A stretch of DNA of 64,000 nt from SHAN690 sp040221375 (GTDB lineage: Bacteria > Bacteroidota > Bacteroidia > Flavobacteriales_G > Salibacteraceae). Position numbers and translations under genes: made by a program. The notes under the pieces are model-generated. The model did no database searches. It saw nothing but the letters and a program-made list of their open reading frames with translations, and was not told where the DNA came from. The stretch's first letter is position 1, and every line of letters begins with the position of its first letter. The DNA is taken from positions 62,001-126,000 of the forward strand of contig JAVKEP010000044.1 of the NCBI GenBank assembly GCA_040221375.1, in the 5' to 3' direction. This document shows, piece by piece, positions 17,795-26,680 of this stretch.

Positions 17795-18465
17795 ACAGCT
17801 TCGCGCACTCCAAAAATGGAACTTCCGACACGAATCATCGTACTCCCCTCCTCGATTGCCATCTTAAAGTCACCGCTCATACCCATTGAGAGAACCTCGG
17901 GTTGCCATCGGTCATTGCTTTCAAACGATTGTTTGAGTCGTTCGAACAAGGTGCGTAAGTTGGCAAACTCTCGCCTTACCTGATCTTTATTGTCGGTGAA
18001 TGTTGCCATTCCCATCAAGCCTCTTACCCTCACATTTTCCATGGATGTAAACCTGGGATTGGCAAGCAAGCTTCCTACTTCCTCTTCATCCAACCCGAAT
18101 TTGGAATCCTCCTCTGCAATGTGCACTTGCAATAGGCAATCCACTATCCTGCCCGCCGTGGCAGCACGCTTGTTAATCTCAACCAAAAGTTTGAGGCTAT
18201 CGACGGAGTGAATCAAGTGGACAAACTCGATGATGTATTTGACCTTATTTCGCTGCAGGTGGCCGATCAAATGCCAACGCACATCCGATGGCATCTCAGG
18301 CGCCTTGGACGTCAATTCCTGCACCTTGTTCTCTCCAAAATCTCGATGGCCCTCCACGTACGCCTTCATGATGTGCTCCACGGAGTGGGTTTTTGAGACT
18401 GCGACCAACGTTACGCTGGAAGGTATTTGTGATGTGATGTTCTCTAATTGCCTTGCTACCGTCAT
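17791..18465 (-). CDS. YggS/PLPBP family pyridoxal-phosphate homeostasis protein
   Basis: 224-residue fold-III PLP-binding protein. The PLP lysine is Lys25 in LVAVSKTHS. Other family boxes are FGENKVQEL, WHLIGHLQRNK, and the phosphate-binding end SMGMSGDFKMAIEEGSTMIRVG (split here: SMGMSGDFKMA then GSTMIRVG). Family members have no known catalytic activity; they buffer PLP and influence amino-acid pools. The ATG at 18465 (MTVARQLE) fits the family N-terminus better than the one at 18486. Its stop codon overlaps the stop of the convergent upstream-numbered gene by three bases. Confidence 0.93.
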   Translation of the reverse strand: MTVARQLENITSQIPSSVTLVAVSKTHSVEHIMKAYVEGHRDFGENKVQELTSKAPEMPSDVRWHLIGHLQRNKVKYIIEFVHLIHSVDSLKLLVEINKRAATAGRIVDCLLQVHIAEEDSKFGLDEEEVGSLLANPRFTSMENVRVRGLMGMATFTDNKDQVRREFANLRTLFERLKQSFESNDRWQPEVLSMGMSGDFKMAIEEGSTMIRVGSSIFGVREAV

Positions 18466-18587
18466 GCCACAAATATCTTGATTCAACTAGGAAAAGCATT
18501 GCCCATGTGTCGTTCATTTCAATCATTTCTTCGATTCAACAAAATCGCGTTAACAAATGCACGAACCTTGAATCCTTTGCTGAAGAG

Positions 18588-18611
18588 AGGGGCGTAAATT
18601 GCCCCTGTTTT
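18588..18611 (+). promoter_or_regulatory. leader hairpin before the NlpC/P60 gene
   Basis: AGGGGC and GCCCCT arms with a seven-base loop, followed by GTTTTA, ending seven bases before the ATG. It resembles a weak terminator or a start-proximal structure. Whether it regulates is unknown. Confidence 0.35.
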
Positions 18612-18618
18612 AATACAC

Positions 18619-19410
18619 ATGGCATCAGCATACGGAATTTGTAACCTAAGCGTCGTACCTGGAAGGGCGGAACCTGCTGATGCGGCGGAACAGGTAAGCC
18701 AATTGCTTTTTGGGGAACACTACGAGGTAAAGGAAAACCGTAAAAAATGGATCCGAATCTCTTGTGCTCTCGACGGATACGAGTGCTGGATCGACCGCAA
18801 ACAGCACACCCCCATTGAGGAGAAGTTCTTCGATCGCCTCCAAAAACAAAAATTCATTGCTACTAGCTTGGAAATGGCTGGAATCGCCGTGCGCGACTCC
18901 GATCAGGTCATGATCCCGATACTTCAAGGCAGTTCGCTCCCGTTCTTCAAAGAAGGAAAGTTTAAACTCGGGAAAGAGCAATACAGCTTTGACGGGCAGG
19001 TGCAAGAGAAGGCGGACAAGAAGAACGTCGATCTATTGGTTCAAAATGCGATGGTCTACCTACAAGCGCCTTACTTATGGGGTGGGCGACATCCGTTCGG
19101 AATCGATTGTTCAGGACTCGTTCAAGTATGCTACAAATCCATTGGACATCGTGTGCCGAGAGACGCGTATCAACAAGCGAGTCTTGGACATGGTCTGAGC
19201 TTTATCGAAGAGTCGCGGCCTGGTGATTTGGCCTTCTTTGACAACCAAGACGGACGCATCATCCACGTTGGAATATTGCTGCAGGACAATTACATCATCC
19301 ACGCCTCAGGGCATGTTCGCATAGATCGCATCGATCACCAAGGCATCTACAATGATGATCACCACGATTATTCGCATCGGCTCCGCATCATTAAGCGCTT
19401 GATCGATTGA
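18619..19410 (+). CDS. NlpC/P60 family cell-wall hydrolase with SH3-like N-terminus
   Basis: 263-residue C40-family peptidase. The N-terminal half (about 1-125) looks like tandem bacterial SH3-type domains (YGICNLSVVPGRAEP... at the start). The C-terminal domain holds the catalytic triad: Cys164 in DCSGLVQ, His216 in IHVGI and His228 in IIHASG, preceded by the family box YLWGGRHPFGIDCSG. Such enzymes cleave the gamma-D-glutamyl-diamino acid bond in peptidoglycan stem peptides. There is no obvious signal peptide, as in many Bacteroidota relatives, so it may act in the cytoplasm on recycled peptides or be exported by another route. Confidence 0.93.
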   Translation: MASAYGICNLSVVPGRAEPADAAEQVSQLLFGEHYEVKENRKKWIRISCALDGYECWIDRKQHTPIEEKFFDRLQKQKFIATSLEMAGIAVRDSDQVMIPILQGSSLPFFKEGKFKLGKEQYSFDGQVQEKADKKNVDLLVQNAMVYLQAPYLWGGRHPFGIDCSGLVQVCYKSIGHRVPRDAYQQASLGHGLSFIEESRPGDLAFFDNQDGRIIHVGILLQDNYIIHASGHVRIDRIDHQGIYNDDHHDYSHRLRIIKRLID

Positions 19411-19509
19411 TCACCCAGGTTCACGCTCTCGTTCATCCTTCATTGAGATGAGCTAAATACTTTTTTACAATTACGCGTCTGCCGTATGTGTTCATTTCCT
19501 TCGCTTCTC

Positions 19510-19517
19510 TAACTTTG
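19510..19517 (+). promoter_or_regulatory. Bacteroidota -7 promoter element (TAACTTTG)
   Basis: Exact TAnnTTTG, 22 bp before the ATG at 19540. Confidence 0.6.
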
Positions 19518-19539
19518 GTAGCTACCGATTCCCATTCCT

Positions 19540-21330
19540 ATGAAAAAGCTCATCTTCCTCTCCCTGTTGGCCATAACAAGCATTCAAGTCCAAACACGTG
19601 CCCAGTGTAACAATGTTCTGACCAACGGAGATGCCACAGCAGGCCTCACCGGCTGGGTCTTTTCATCTGGATCGGGCAGCACTTGGACTACGCAAAATGG
19701 TACGTACGGTCCCGCTTTCGTAGCTTCCTACAACTGGACAACCATGAACCAAACGGTAGACCTCTGGGCAAATGGGTACAGCGCCTATTATTTGGACAAT
19801 CAGCAACCAGAAATTTCTTACATGCAGATGTACCGTGGACACGCGAGCAACTATGCAGACAAGTTTTACTACAAGATCGAATTACGCAATGCTTCCAACC
19901 AAGTGATCAGCACCTATAGTCTCGGCTCTCAAAGTTCGCCGATTACCACTACCACGGCATGGGACACGGTGGCAGGCAGCTTTACAAACTACGGTTCTGG
20001 GGTTCGTTATGTGCGCGTAGAATACGGGGGCGACGACGCTGAATTCTGGGCCGGGAACTACGGTACAATTGTAGACAATGGCATCGTGAGCGTTGCCAAC
20101 ATCATCAATGCCAATGTGTGCTCTGGAGGCTATTTTTTCAACGGACAAAACCTCACGACCACTGGACAGTACACTGGCAATTTCACTGGTCAATACGGTT
20201 GTGATTCAAACGTAATCCTCAACCTGCAAGTGGGTCCTTATAACATCAACGACACCTTCGATCTTTGCGATGGCGATACTTTCTTTTTCGATGGATCCGC
20301 TTATACGAGCACTTCCACCCTATCTGGGAACTTCTCCTCAGGCGCCGGATGCGATTCCAATGTGAGTTACCAGGTCAACTTCCGCGACAGCTACAATGAC
20401 TCCATCCAGGCAGGAATCTGCCCGGGAGAAGGCTATAATTTCGATGGGCAAATGCTGTACACCCCCGGCAATTATTCAGGTGCCTTCACCAGTCAATACG
20501 GGTGCGATTCCTTGGTGGAATTGACGCTCGTATTTAACCCGGTCGATTTCGAACAAATCACGGATTATATCTGTCCGGGCGAAACCTATGATTTCGGTGG
20601 AACTCCATTGACCTCTGCCGGTACCTATTCGGGACAATTCACCAATGCCACCGGATGTGATTCCACCGTTCAGCTCACCTTGATTGAAGATCAAGTCTAC
20701 AGCATCGAAGAACTAATCGTCCTTTGCGACGGCGAAAGCATCACGCTAGGTAGTCAAACGATAACTGAAGCAGGTACTTACTCGGAAACCTTTGTCACCG
20801 TCGGTGGTGGCTGCGATTCCACAGTGACGCTAGAGGTTTCAGTCACTGAAATCAATACCGGCGTCACCGTCGGCGAAACGAAATTGACTTCGAAAGACAC
20901 CCAAGTAGGGAGCACCTACCGCTGGCTGAATTGCAATCAAGAAATGATACCCATAGCTGGGGCCACCGCCATTTCTTACTCGCCGCCCCTCGGTGGTTCT
21001 TTCGCCGTTGAAGTTACCAATGGCTCGTGCGTGGACACCTCAGCTTGCAAGCAATTTTCGCCCGTCGGCATCGCTGAGCAATCCAATGGCTCCATCTCGG
21101 TGTTTCCCATTCCGGCCCAAGAGCAATTGCACATTTCCTTCGGTCCAAACGTTCGCATGGAATCCGTCCGACTTTTCGACCTTCAAGGCCGCGAAGTCAA
21201 GTCGATCTCACCACGGCACATGGAAGGCCGAGTAAGCATCGATCTCCGAGGAATTACGGCTGGCGCATACGTCCTATGTGTAGTACAAAGCAACGGATCC
21301 TCTTATCAGCAAGTAATCAGCATCCTCTAG
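19540..21330 (+). CDS. T9SS type A secreted protein with five Cys-containing repeats
   Basis: 596-residue exported protein. It has a signal peptide (ends near TRAQ), then a region of about 170 residues resembling a carbohydrate-binding-type beta-sandwich (LTGWVFSSGSGSTWTTQNG at its start). Five repeats of 49-51 residues follow at about 190-440, each with a Cys near its start (Cys194, 243, 294, 345, 396) and a GCDS motif near its end. An Ig-like stretch and a T9SS type A sorting domain (about 510-596, VFPIPAQEQ) finish the protein. Each repeat may be closed by one disulfide. No enzymatic motif is visible; adhesion or scaffold function is plausible. It is transcribed from its own -7 box and followed by the riboswitch leader. 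Confidence 0.85.
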   Translation: MKKLIFLSLLAITSIQVQTRAQCNNVLTNGDATAGLTGWVFSSGSGSTWTTQNGTYGPAFVASYNWTTMNQTVDLWANGYSAYYLDNQQPEISYMQMYRGHASNYADKFYYKIELRNASNQVISTYSLGSQSSPITTTTAWDTVAGSFTNYGSGVRYVRVEYGGDDAEFWAGNYGTIVDNGIVSVANIINANVCSGGYFFNGQNLTTTGQYTGNFTGQYGCDSNVILNLQVGPYNINDTFDLCDGDTFFFDGSAYTSTSTLSGNFSSGAGCDSNVSYQVNFRDSYNDSIQAGICPGEGYNFDGQMLYTPGNYSGAFTSQYGCDSLVELTLVFNPVDFEQITDYICPGETYDFGGTPLTSAGTYSGQFTNATGCDSTVQLTLIEDQVYSIEELIVLCDGESITLGSQTITEAGTYSETFVTVGGGCDSTVTLEVSVTEINTGVTVGETKLTSKDTQVGSTYRWLNCNQEMIPIAGATAISYSPPLGGSFAVEVTNGSCVDTSACKQFSPVGIAEQSNGSISVFPIPAQEQLHISFGPNVRMESVRLFDLQGREVKSISPRHMEGRVSIDLRGITAGAYVLCVVQSNGSSYQQVISIL

Positions 21331-21382
21331 TAAGCGGGGTAAAAATCCACCTCACCACATTCAGTCGCTTGCAAGTTGTACG

Positions 21383-21390
21383 TACATTCG
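21383..21390 (+). promoter_or_regulatory. candidate -7 promoter element (TACATTCG) for the met operon
   Basis: One mismatch to TAnnTTTG, ending six bases before the first base of the riboswitch P1 stem, exactly where a start site at the riboswitch edge would need it. Confidence 0.4.
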
Positions 21391-21395
21391 CAATT

Positions 21396-21504
21396 GACTT
21401 ATCAAGAAAGACCGAGGGATCAGGCCCGCTGACGTCTTAGCAACCCCCGATTGATTCGGAATGGTGCTAAATCCGACTCCACTCACTGTGGGGAAAGATG
21501 AGTT
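21396..21504 (+). promoter_or_regulatory. SAM-I (S-box) riboswitch
   Basis: All conserved blocks of the SAM-I aptamer are in order: CTTATCAAGAAAG (P1 5' arm and start of P2), GAGGGATCAGGCCC, TTAGCAACC, GGTGCTAAATCC and GGAAAGATGAG. P1 pairs GACTTATC (21396-21403) with GATGAGTT (21497-21504). The aptamer binds S-adenosylmethionine and lowers expression when SAM is plentiful, in line with the methionine synthase and MTHFR genes behind it. No terminator hairpin with a T run lies between the aptamer and the start codon, so control is probably at translation. A segment before the start, TTTCTTGA at 21521-21528, is complementary to aptamer bases 21402-21409. Confidence 0.95.
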
Positions 21505-21542
21505 TAGAATAGCCCCTCTATTTCTTGACAGGACAGAGACAC

Positions 21543-22547
21543 ATGAGCATGACACTATTTGACCTGGCACAACAAAAAATCCTCATCCTCGATGGAGCGA
21601 TGGGCACGATGATCCAACGGCACGCCTTGGCGGAGGCTGATTTCCGCAATGCGGCTCTTAAAGACCATCGGAAATCGCTCAAGGGCAACAATGATCTGCT
21701 TTCCCTTACCCGTCCCGAAATCATCTTGGACATTCATCGTGCGTACTTTGAAGCGGGTTGCGACATCGTAGAAACGAATACCTTCAGCAGCACGACCATC
21801 GCTCAAGCCGATTATGGTTTGGAACACCTGGCCTACGATCTGAATGTCGCATCTGCACGGTTGGCAAAGCAAGCTGCCGACGAGTTCAGCACACCCGAGC
21901 GTCCTCGTTTCGTTGCGGGCTCCATCGGGCCGACAAATCGTACGGCTTCGCTGAGTCCTGATGTAAACCGTCCAGGCTTTCGCGCGATTACATTTGACCA
22001 ACTGGCCGAGGCCTACGCCGAACAAACGCGGGGCCTCATGGATGGCGGAGCGGATGCCTTACTCGTAGAAACCGTCTTCGACACGCTCAATGCCAAAGCT
22101 GCGGTCTATGCCATTCAATCCGTATTCGACGAACGATCGACGAAAATCCCCATCATGGTATCGGGAACGATTACCGACGCCAGTGGTCGTACCCTGAGCG
22201 GACAAACGGCGCATGCCTTTCTGATTTCGCTATCTCATGTCCCTCTGTTTTCCATCGGCCTCAATTGTGCCCTCGGGGCTGATCAGTTGATGCCCTATAT
22301 CGACGTATTGAGTCGACACGCGGAAGTATTGATCTCTGCGCATCCGAATGCTGGACTCCCCAATGCAATGGGATCGTATGACCAGGCACCCGACGAATTC
22401 GCAGCCTTGTTGAAGGAGTACTTCGATCGCAACCTGATCAACATTGCCGGTGGGTGTTGCGGCACAACGCCTGATCACATCAAGATCTTGGCGGAAGTCG
22501 CGGCGAATTATGCTCCTAGACCTACGTTAACACCTCTGCAGACGTGA
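21543..22547 (+). CDS. metH: methionine synthase, homocysteine-binding half (split MetH)
   Basis: 334-residue homocysteine S-methyltransferase domain, equal to the first domain of cobalamin-dependent MetH. It shows the start LDGAMGTMIQ, the ETNTFSST block, and the zinc ligands Cys242 (in NCALG) and Cys305-Cys306 (in GGCCGTTPDH). The remaining MetH domains are encoded by the next gene, whose GTG start overlaps this stop by 4 bp, so the two polypeptides are made together and must work as one enzyme. The start is ATG 21543 or ATG 21549; the TTG at 21525 lies in the leader. It is the first gene after the SAM-I riboswitch. Confidence 0.95.
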   Translation: MSMTLFDLAQQKILILDGAMGTMIQRHALAEADFRNAALKDHRKSLKGNNDLLSLTRPEIILDIHRAYFEAGCDIVETNTFSSTTIAQADYGLEHLAYDLNVASARLAKQAADEFSTPERPRFVAGSIGPTNRTASLSPDVNRPGFRAITFDQLAEAYAEQTRGLMDGGADALLVETVFDTLNAKAAVYAIQSVFDERSTKIPIMVSGTITDASGRTLSGQTAHAFLISLSHVPLFSIGLNCALGADQLMPYIDVLSRHAEVLISAHPNAGLPNAMGSYDQAPDEFAALLKEYFDRNLINIAGGCCGTTPDHIKILAEVAANYAPRPTLTPLQT

Positions 22548-25213
22548 GCATAAGGCAAGACATAACGCTCGAACTCTCAGGGCTCGAACCCTTGGTTGTG
22601 CGCAAGGATTCAAACTTCATCAACGTAGGTGAGCGTACCAACGTAGCGGGTTCCAAGAAATTTCTTCGCTTGATCAAAGAAGGTGAATTCGAAGAGGAAC
22701 TTTCCATCGCACGGCATCAGGTGGAAGGGGGTGCCCAAATCCTAGATGTAAACATGGACGATGGACTCATCGACGGAAAGGCAGCGATGGTCAACTTCCT
22801 GAACATGATCGCCGCCGAGCCTGACATAGCCCGAATCCCTATCATGATCGACTCTTCTAAATGGGAGATCATCGAAGCGGGCCTGCAGGTGGTGCAGGGA
22901 AAGTCCGTAGTGAATAGCATCAGTTTAAAGGAAGGTGAAGAGCGCTTTATAGAACAAGCAATATCCGTCCAACGATACGGTGCGGCCGTCATCGTAATGG
23001 CATTTGACGAAGAAGGTCAAGCCGACACCTACGAACGCAGAATTGCGATTTGCGAGCGCGCCTATCAACTGCTGGTCAACGGCGTTGGTTTCAACCCGAA
23101 AGACATCATCTTCGACCCAAATATTTTTCCGGTCGCTACCGGTATGGATGAGCACCGTCGAAACGCCATTGATTTCTTCCGTGCCACCCAATGGATCAAA
23201 GAAAACCTTCCCCATGCCCACGTCAGCGGGGGTGTGAGCAATGTGTCGTTCTCGTTTCGAGGGAACGACAAAGTGAGGGAGGCAATGCATTCCTCTTTCC
23301 TCTACCACGGCATCAAAGCTGGCATGGACATGGGCATCGTCAACCCCACCATGTTAGAGGTATACGATGACATTCCCAAAGAACTACTGGAATTGGTGGA
23401 GGACGTGCTGTTTGACCGGAGGGAAGATGCAACCGAACGACTCATGGATTTCGCCGAGCATGTGAAGCAAGACGAAAAAGTTGCATCTGGGCCTCCCGCT
23501 TGGAGGTCTTGGGACGTCGATAAGCGCATCCAACACGCATTGGTAAAAGGCATTGCCGACTTCATCGAAGAAGATACGGAAGAGGCCCGAGAAGCAATGG
23601 ACAAGCCGCTGCACGTCATCGAAGGACCGCTAATGGATGGCATGAACGTGGTCGGAGATCTGTTTGGCTCTGGAAAAATGTTCCTGCCTCAGGTTGTCAA
23701 GAGCGCCCGTGTGATGAAAAAAGCAGTTGCCTACCTCACGCCTTACCTCGAGGCAGAAAAGTCAGGCGGGGCCAAAACTGCCGGGAGTATCCTCTTGGCA
23801 ACGGTAAAGGGAGACGTGCATGACATCGGAAAAAACATCGTTGGGGTAGTGCTGGCGTGTAACAACTACGAAGTCATCGACATGGGGGTCATGGTACCTG
23901 CAGATAAAATTCTGGATGAAGCCGTGGCTTGTGAGGTGGACATCATCGGACTTAGCGGATTGATTACGCCGTCGCTCGACGAGATGATCCATGTTGCGGA
24001 GGAAATGACGCGCCGTGGGATGACCCTCCCTTTACTGATCGGCGGTGCTACCACATCTCGCGTACATACCGCCATCAAAATCGAGCAGGCCTATCCGCAT
24101 GGGGTTGTGCATGTGAACGATGCCTCGCGCGCCGTTCCCGTTGCGAGCAAGTTGAACTCGACTGAACGGAGCAACTTCTTGCAGTCGATCAAAGAAGAAT
24201 ACGTCGGTGTGCGTGAACATTATGCGCGCTCACAAAGCCGAAAAACCTACCTACCTCTGGCCGAGGCAAGGAAGAAAAAAGAGCGCATTGACTGGACCAA
24301 CTATGCGCCTCCCGTGCCGAAAGAATTGGGGGTACACGCAGTACAAGCCAGCGTGGAAGATCTTCGTCCGTTCATCGATTGGACGCCCTTTTTTCACACC
24401 TGGGAGATCAAAGGAAAGTATCCAGAAGTATTCGATCGGCCTAGAATCGGAGAACAAGCCCGCTCGATCTACGACGACGCCAACGCATTGCTCGATGGTT
24501 TAGAAGCGGATGAATATGCTGGAATCAAGGGAGTATTTGGACTCTTCCCTGCCAACGGCGTTGAGGACGACATCGTGGTTTATTCAGACGCTGAGCGAAC
24601 CGACGTTTTGACCATCTTCAGAAACCTTCGCCAACAACAAAAAAAGGCGGCCAGTGAGCCCAATCTAGCGCTCGCTGATTTTGTAGGTCCGGTTGGGGTC
24701 GAAGACTACGTAGGCGCCTTTGCGGTTACGGCTGGACTGGAGATCGCCCCGTTGATTGCCGAGCGTGAAGCGGATCACGACGATTATGGGTCCATCATGA
24801 TCAAAGCGGTTGCCGATCGATTGGCGGAAGCCTTTGCGGAATTCCTGCACCAACGTGTTCGCCGAGACTTTTGGGGCTATGCCGCCGACGAATTGCTTGC
24901 CAACGAAGATCTGATCAAGGAAAAGTACCAAGGCATTCGGCCCGCGCCTGGCTATCCCGGCTGCCCCGATCATTTAGAGAAGAAAACCATTTGGAAATTA
25001 TTGGAAGTAGATCGACACACCGGAATGACCTTGACGGAGTCGCTCGCGATGCAGCCTGCGGCTTCTGTTTGTGGTTATTACCTCGCTCATCCGCAAGCGC
25101 GCTACTTCGGGTTGGGAAAAATACTGAACGACCAAGTCGAAGATTTAGCTAGACGAAAAGAAATGGAGGTAGAAGACTTAAAGAAATGGCTGAGGCCCGT
25201 ACTAGCCGAATGA
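22544..25213 (+). CDS. metH: methionine synthase, folate/cobalamin/activation half (split MetH)
   Basis: 889-residue protein carrying MetH domains 2 to 4. The pterin-binding (methyltetrahydrofolate) domain is at about 15-300 (FINVGERTNVAGSKKF near its start), the cap and cobalamin-binding domain at about 330-560 with the cobalt-ligand box DVHDIGKN (His426), and the SAM-dependent reactivation domain to the C-terminus with RPAPGYPGCPDH. It transfers a methyl group from 5-methyl-THF through cobalamin to homocysteine bound by the partner subunit. The GTG start at 22544 overlaps the stop of the upstream half (GTGA), which implies coupled translation. Vitamin B12 is needed; no B12 riboswitch is visible here. 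Confidence 0.96.
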   Translation: MSIRQDITLELSGLEPLVVRKDSNFINVGERTNVAGSKKFLRLIKEGEFEEELSIARHQVEGGAQILDVNMDDGLIDGKAAMVNFLNMIAAEPDIARIPIMIDSSKWEIIEAGLQVVQGKSVVNSISLKEGEERFIEQAISVQRYGAAVIVMAFDEEGQADTYERRIAICERAYQLLVNGVGFNPKDIIFDPNIFPVATGMDEHRRNAIDFFRATQWIKENLPHAHVSGGVSNVSFSFRGNDKVREAMHSSFLYHGIKAGMDMGIVNPTMLEVYDDIPKELLELVEDVLFDRREDATERLMDFAEHVKQDEKVASGPPAWRSWDVDKRIQHALVKGIADFIEEDTEEAREAMDKPLHVIEGPLMDGMNVVGDLFGSGKMFLPQVVKSARVMKKAVAYLTPYLEAEKSGGAKTAGSILLATVKGDVHDIGKNIVGVVLACNNYEVIDMGVMVPADKILDEAVACEVDIIGLSGLITPSLDEMIHVAEEMTRRGMTLPLLIGGATTSRVHTAIKIEQAYPHGVVHVNDASRAVPVASKLNSTERSNFLQSIKEEYVGVREHYARSQSRKTYLPLAEARKKKERIDWTNYAPPVPKELGVHAVQASVEDLRPFIDWTPFFHTWEIKGKYPEVFDRPRIGEQARSIYDDANALLDGLEADEYAGIKGVFGLFPANGVEDDIVVYSDAERTDVLTIFRNLRQQQKKAASEPNLALADFVGPVGVEDYVGAFAVTAGLEIAPLIAEREADHDDYGSIMIKAVADRLAEAFAEFLHQRVRRDFWGYAADELLANEDLIKEKYQGIRPAPGYPGCPDHLEKKTIWKLLEVDRHTGMTLTESLAMQPAASVCGYYLAHPQARYFGLGKILNDQVEDLARRKEMEVEDLKKWLRPVLAE

Positions 25214-25220
25214 CGATAAA

Positions 25221-26180
25221 ATGAAAGTAACCGAACACATTGAAAAGGCTACCAAGACCTTGTTTTCCATAGAAGTATTGCCGCCGTTGAAGGGACAGAC
25301 CATCCATTCTATTTACGCGACCATGGACAAACTGATGCCTTTCGATCCGGCCTTTGTGGACGTAACCTACCACAGGCAAGAAGTCGTTTATCGAGAAGTG
25401 GAAAAGGGACTTATGAAACGACATGCCGTGCGAAAGCGGCCCGGAACAGTAGGCATCTGTGCCTCGTTGATGAATAAGTACGACATCGATACGGTGCCTC
25501 ACATCATTTGTGGCGGATTTTCAAAGGACGAAACGGAAGACGCGTTGATCGACCTCAACTTTCTAGGTATCGAAAACGTGCTCGTTTTGCGCGGCGACCC
25601 CGTAAAGTCAGAAGGTATTTTCAAACCTGAACCGGATGGCCATGCCTATGCGAGCGATCTACTGCAGCAGGTGGTGCAGATGAACGAGGGAAAGTACTTG
25701 GACGAGGAATTGCGAAACAGCTCCAAGACCAACTTCTGTATTGGCGTAGCAGGGTATCCAGAAAAGCATTATGAAGCGCCCAATTTCAAGAGTGATATGA
25801 AATTTCTAAAGAAGAAAGTCGAGCTCGGGGCAGAGTATATTGTTACCCAATTGTTTTACGACAACGCAATGTATTTCGACTTTGTAAAGAAGTGTAGGGC
25901 AGCAGGAATCGAGGTTCCAATCATCCCGGGGCTCAAACCCATCACATCCAAAAAACAGCTCAACATCGTACCCCACTTTTTTCATGTGAACCTACCTGAG
26001 GCGCTGGTAGATGCTATTGAAGATGCAAAGACGGACGAACAAGTACGCAAAGAAGGGGTGAAATGGTGCATCCAGCAATCCGAAGAGCTGATCGATGCAG
26101 GAGTGCCGGTAATGCATTACTATACGATGGGAAAGGCGAAAAGTGTCCAAGAAGTAGCTCAAGCTGTGTTCGGCCAATAA
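25221..26180 (+). CDS. metF: 5,10-methylenetetrahydrofolate reductase
   Basis: 319-residue FAD-dependent reductase that makes 5-methyl-THF, the methyl donor for the MetH pair just upstream. The N-terminal strand FSIEVLPP carries the catalytic Glu. Further family segments are DVTYHR, LVLRGDP and the YIVTQLFYDN block, followed by PIIPGLKPI. It starts 7 bp after the metH C-half stop, so it is the last gene of the riboswitch-controlled operon. No clear terminator follows in the 61 bp before the convergent small membrane gene. Confidence 0.97.
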   Translation: MKVTEHIEKATKTLFSIEVLPPLKGQTIHSIYATMDKLMPFDPAFVDVTYHRQEVVYREVEKGLMKRHAVRKRPGTVGICASLMNKYDIDTVPHIICGGFSKDETEDALIDLNFLGIENVLVLRGDPVKSEGIFKPEPDGHAYASDLLQQVVQMNEGKYLDEELRNSSKTNFCIGVAGYPEKHYEAPNFKSDMKFLKKKVELGAEYIVTQLFYDNAMYFDFVKKCRAAGIEVPIIPGLKPITSKKQLNIVPHFFHVNLPEALVDAIEDAKTDEQVRKEGVKWCIQQSEELIDAGVPVMHYYTMGKAKSVQEVAQAVFGQ

Positions 26181-26241
26181 GTGCCGATTATACCCAGTAC
26201 GTCAAACTCGTCGTCCCCATCCGTGGGTCATCAGTCTTAGG

Positions 26242-26526
26242 TCAATGTCCGGCCAATGGTGAACCGAAAACACCTACGGCTAATTCTGCCCAGACCAGCA
26301 ACAAGACCACCAAAATGGCTAGGGAGTACATCAGCCGCTGGCCGGTTGCTTTTACGCGACGGAGGACGAAATCCAACCCGAATCCTGCACCGAGTAAGAG
26401 CGCGGCCGCGACGATAAAATCGAAAATGGACCAGTCTACTTCACGGGAAAATTGCATGGCAATCAATGGGATGAGAAGGATGGATGCGACAATGCCAACG
26501 ATGATCTTAGGTCTGTTGTTCTTCAT
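26242..26526 (-). CDS. small three-TM membrane protein, function unknown
   Basis: 94 residues with three hydrophobic segments (KIIVGIVASILLIPLIAMQF, then FDFIVAAALLLGAGFGLDFV, then the SLAILVVLLLVWAELAVGVF region). The pattern is that of a small conserved membrane protein often seen in Bacteroidota. The start at 26526 (MKNNRPK) puts a basic stretch right before the first helix; ATGs at 26544 and 26580 are alternatives. It is convergent with metF. No function can be assigned. Confidence 0.7.
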   Translation of the reverse strand: MKNNRPKIIVGIVASILLIPLIAMQFSREVDWSIFDFIVAAALLLGAGFGLDFVLRRVKATGQRLMYSLAILVVLLLVWAELAVGVFGSPLAGH

Positions 26527-26680
26527 GGTTTCTACGCTTTTCATGGGTTTGACTTCACTAACGTCGGTCAGGCATTTCAATTATTCAAGCATTATGAATA
26601 CGACCAATTTAACGCCTAAAAATCCTTAATGCAATTCTGAAGTTGAGATTCTTAAAAAATCAGAGGGCTTAACCTCAAGT

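Noticed and set aside
26063..26629. 188-residue plus-strand frame over the end of metF and the small membrane gene
   Set aside because: Overlaps metF in another frame and is antisense to a better membrane-protein candidate.
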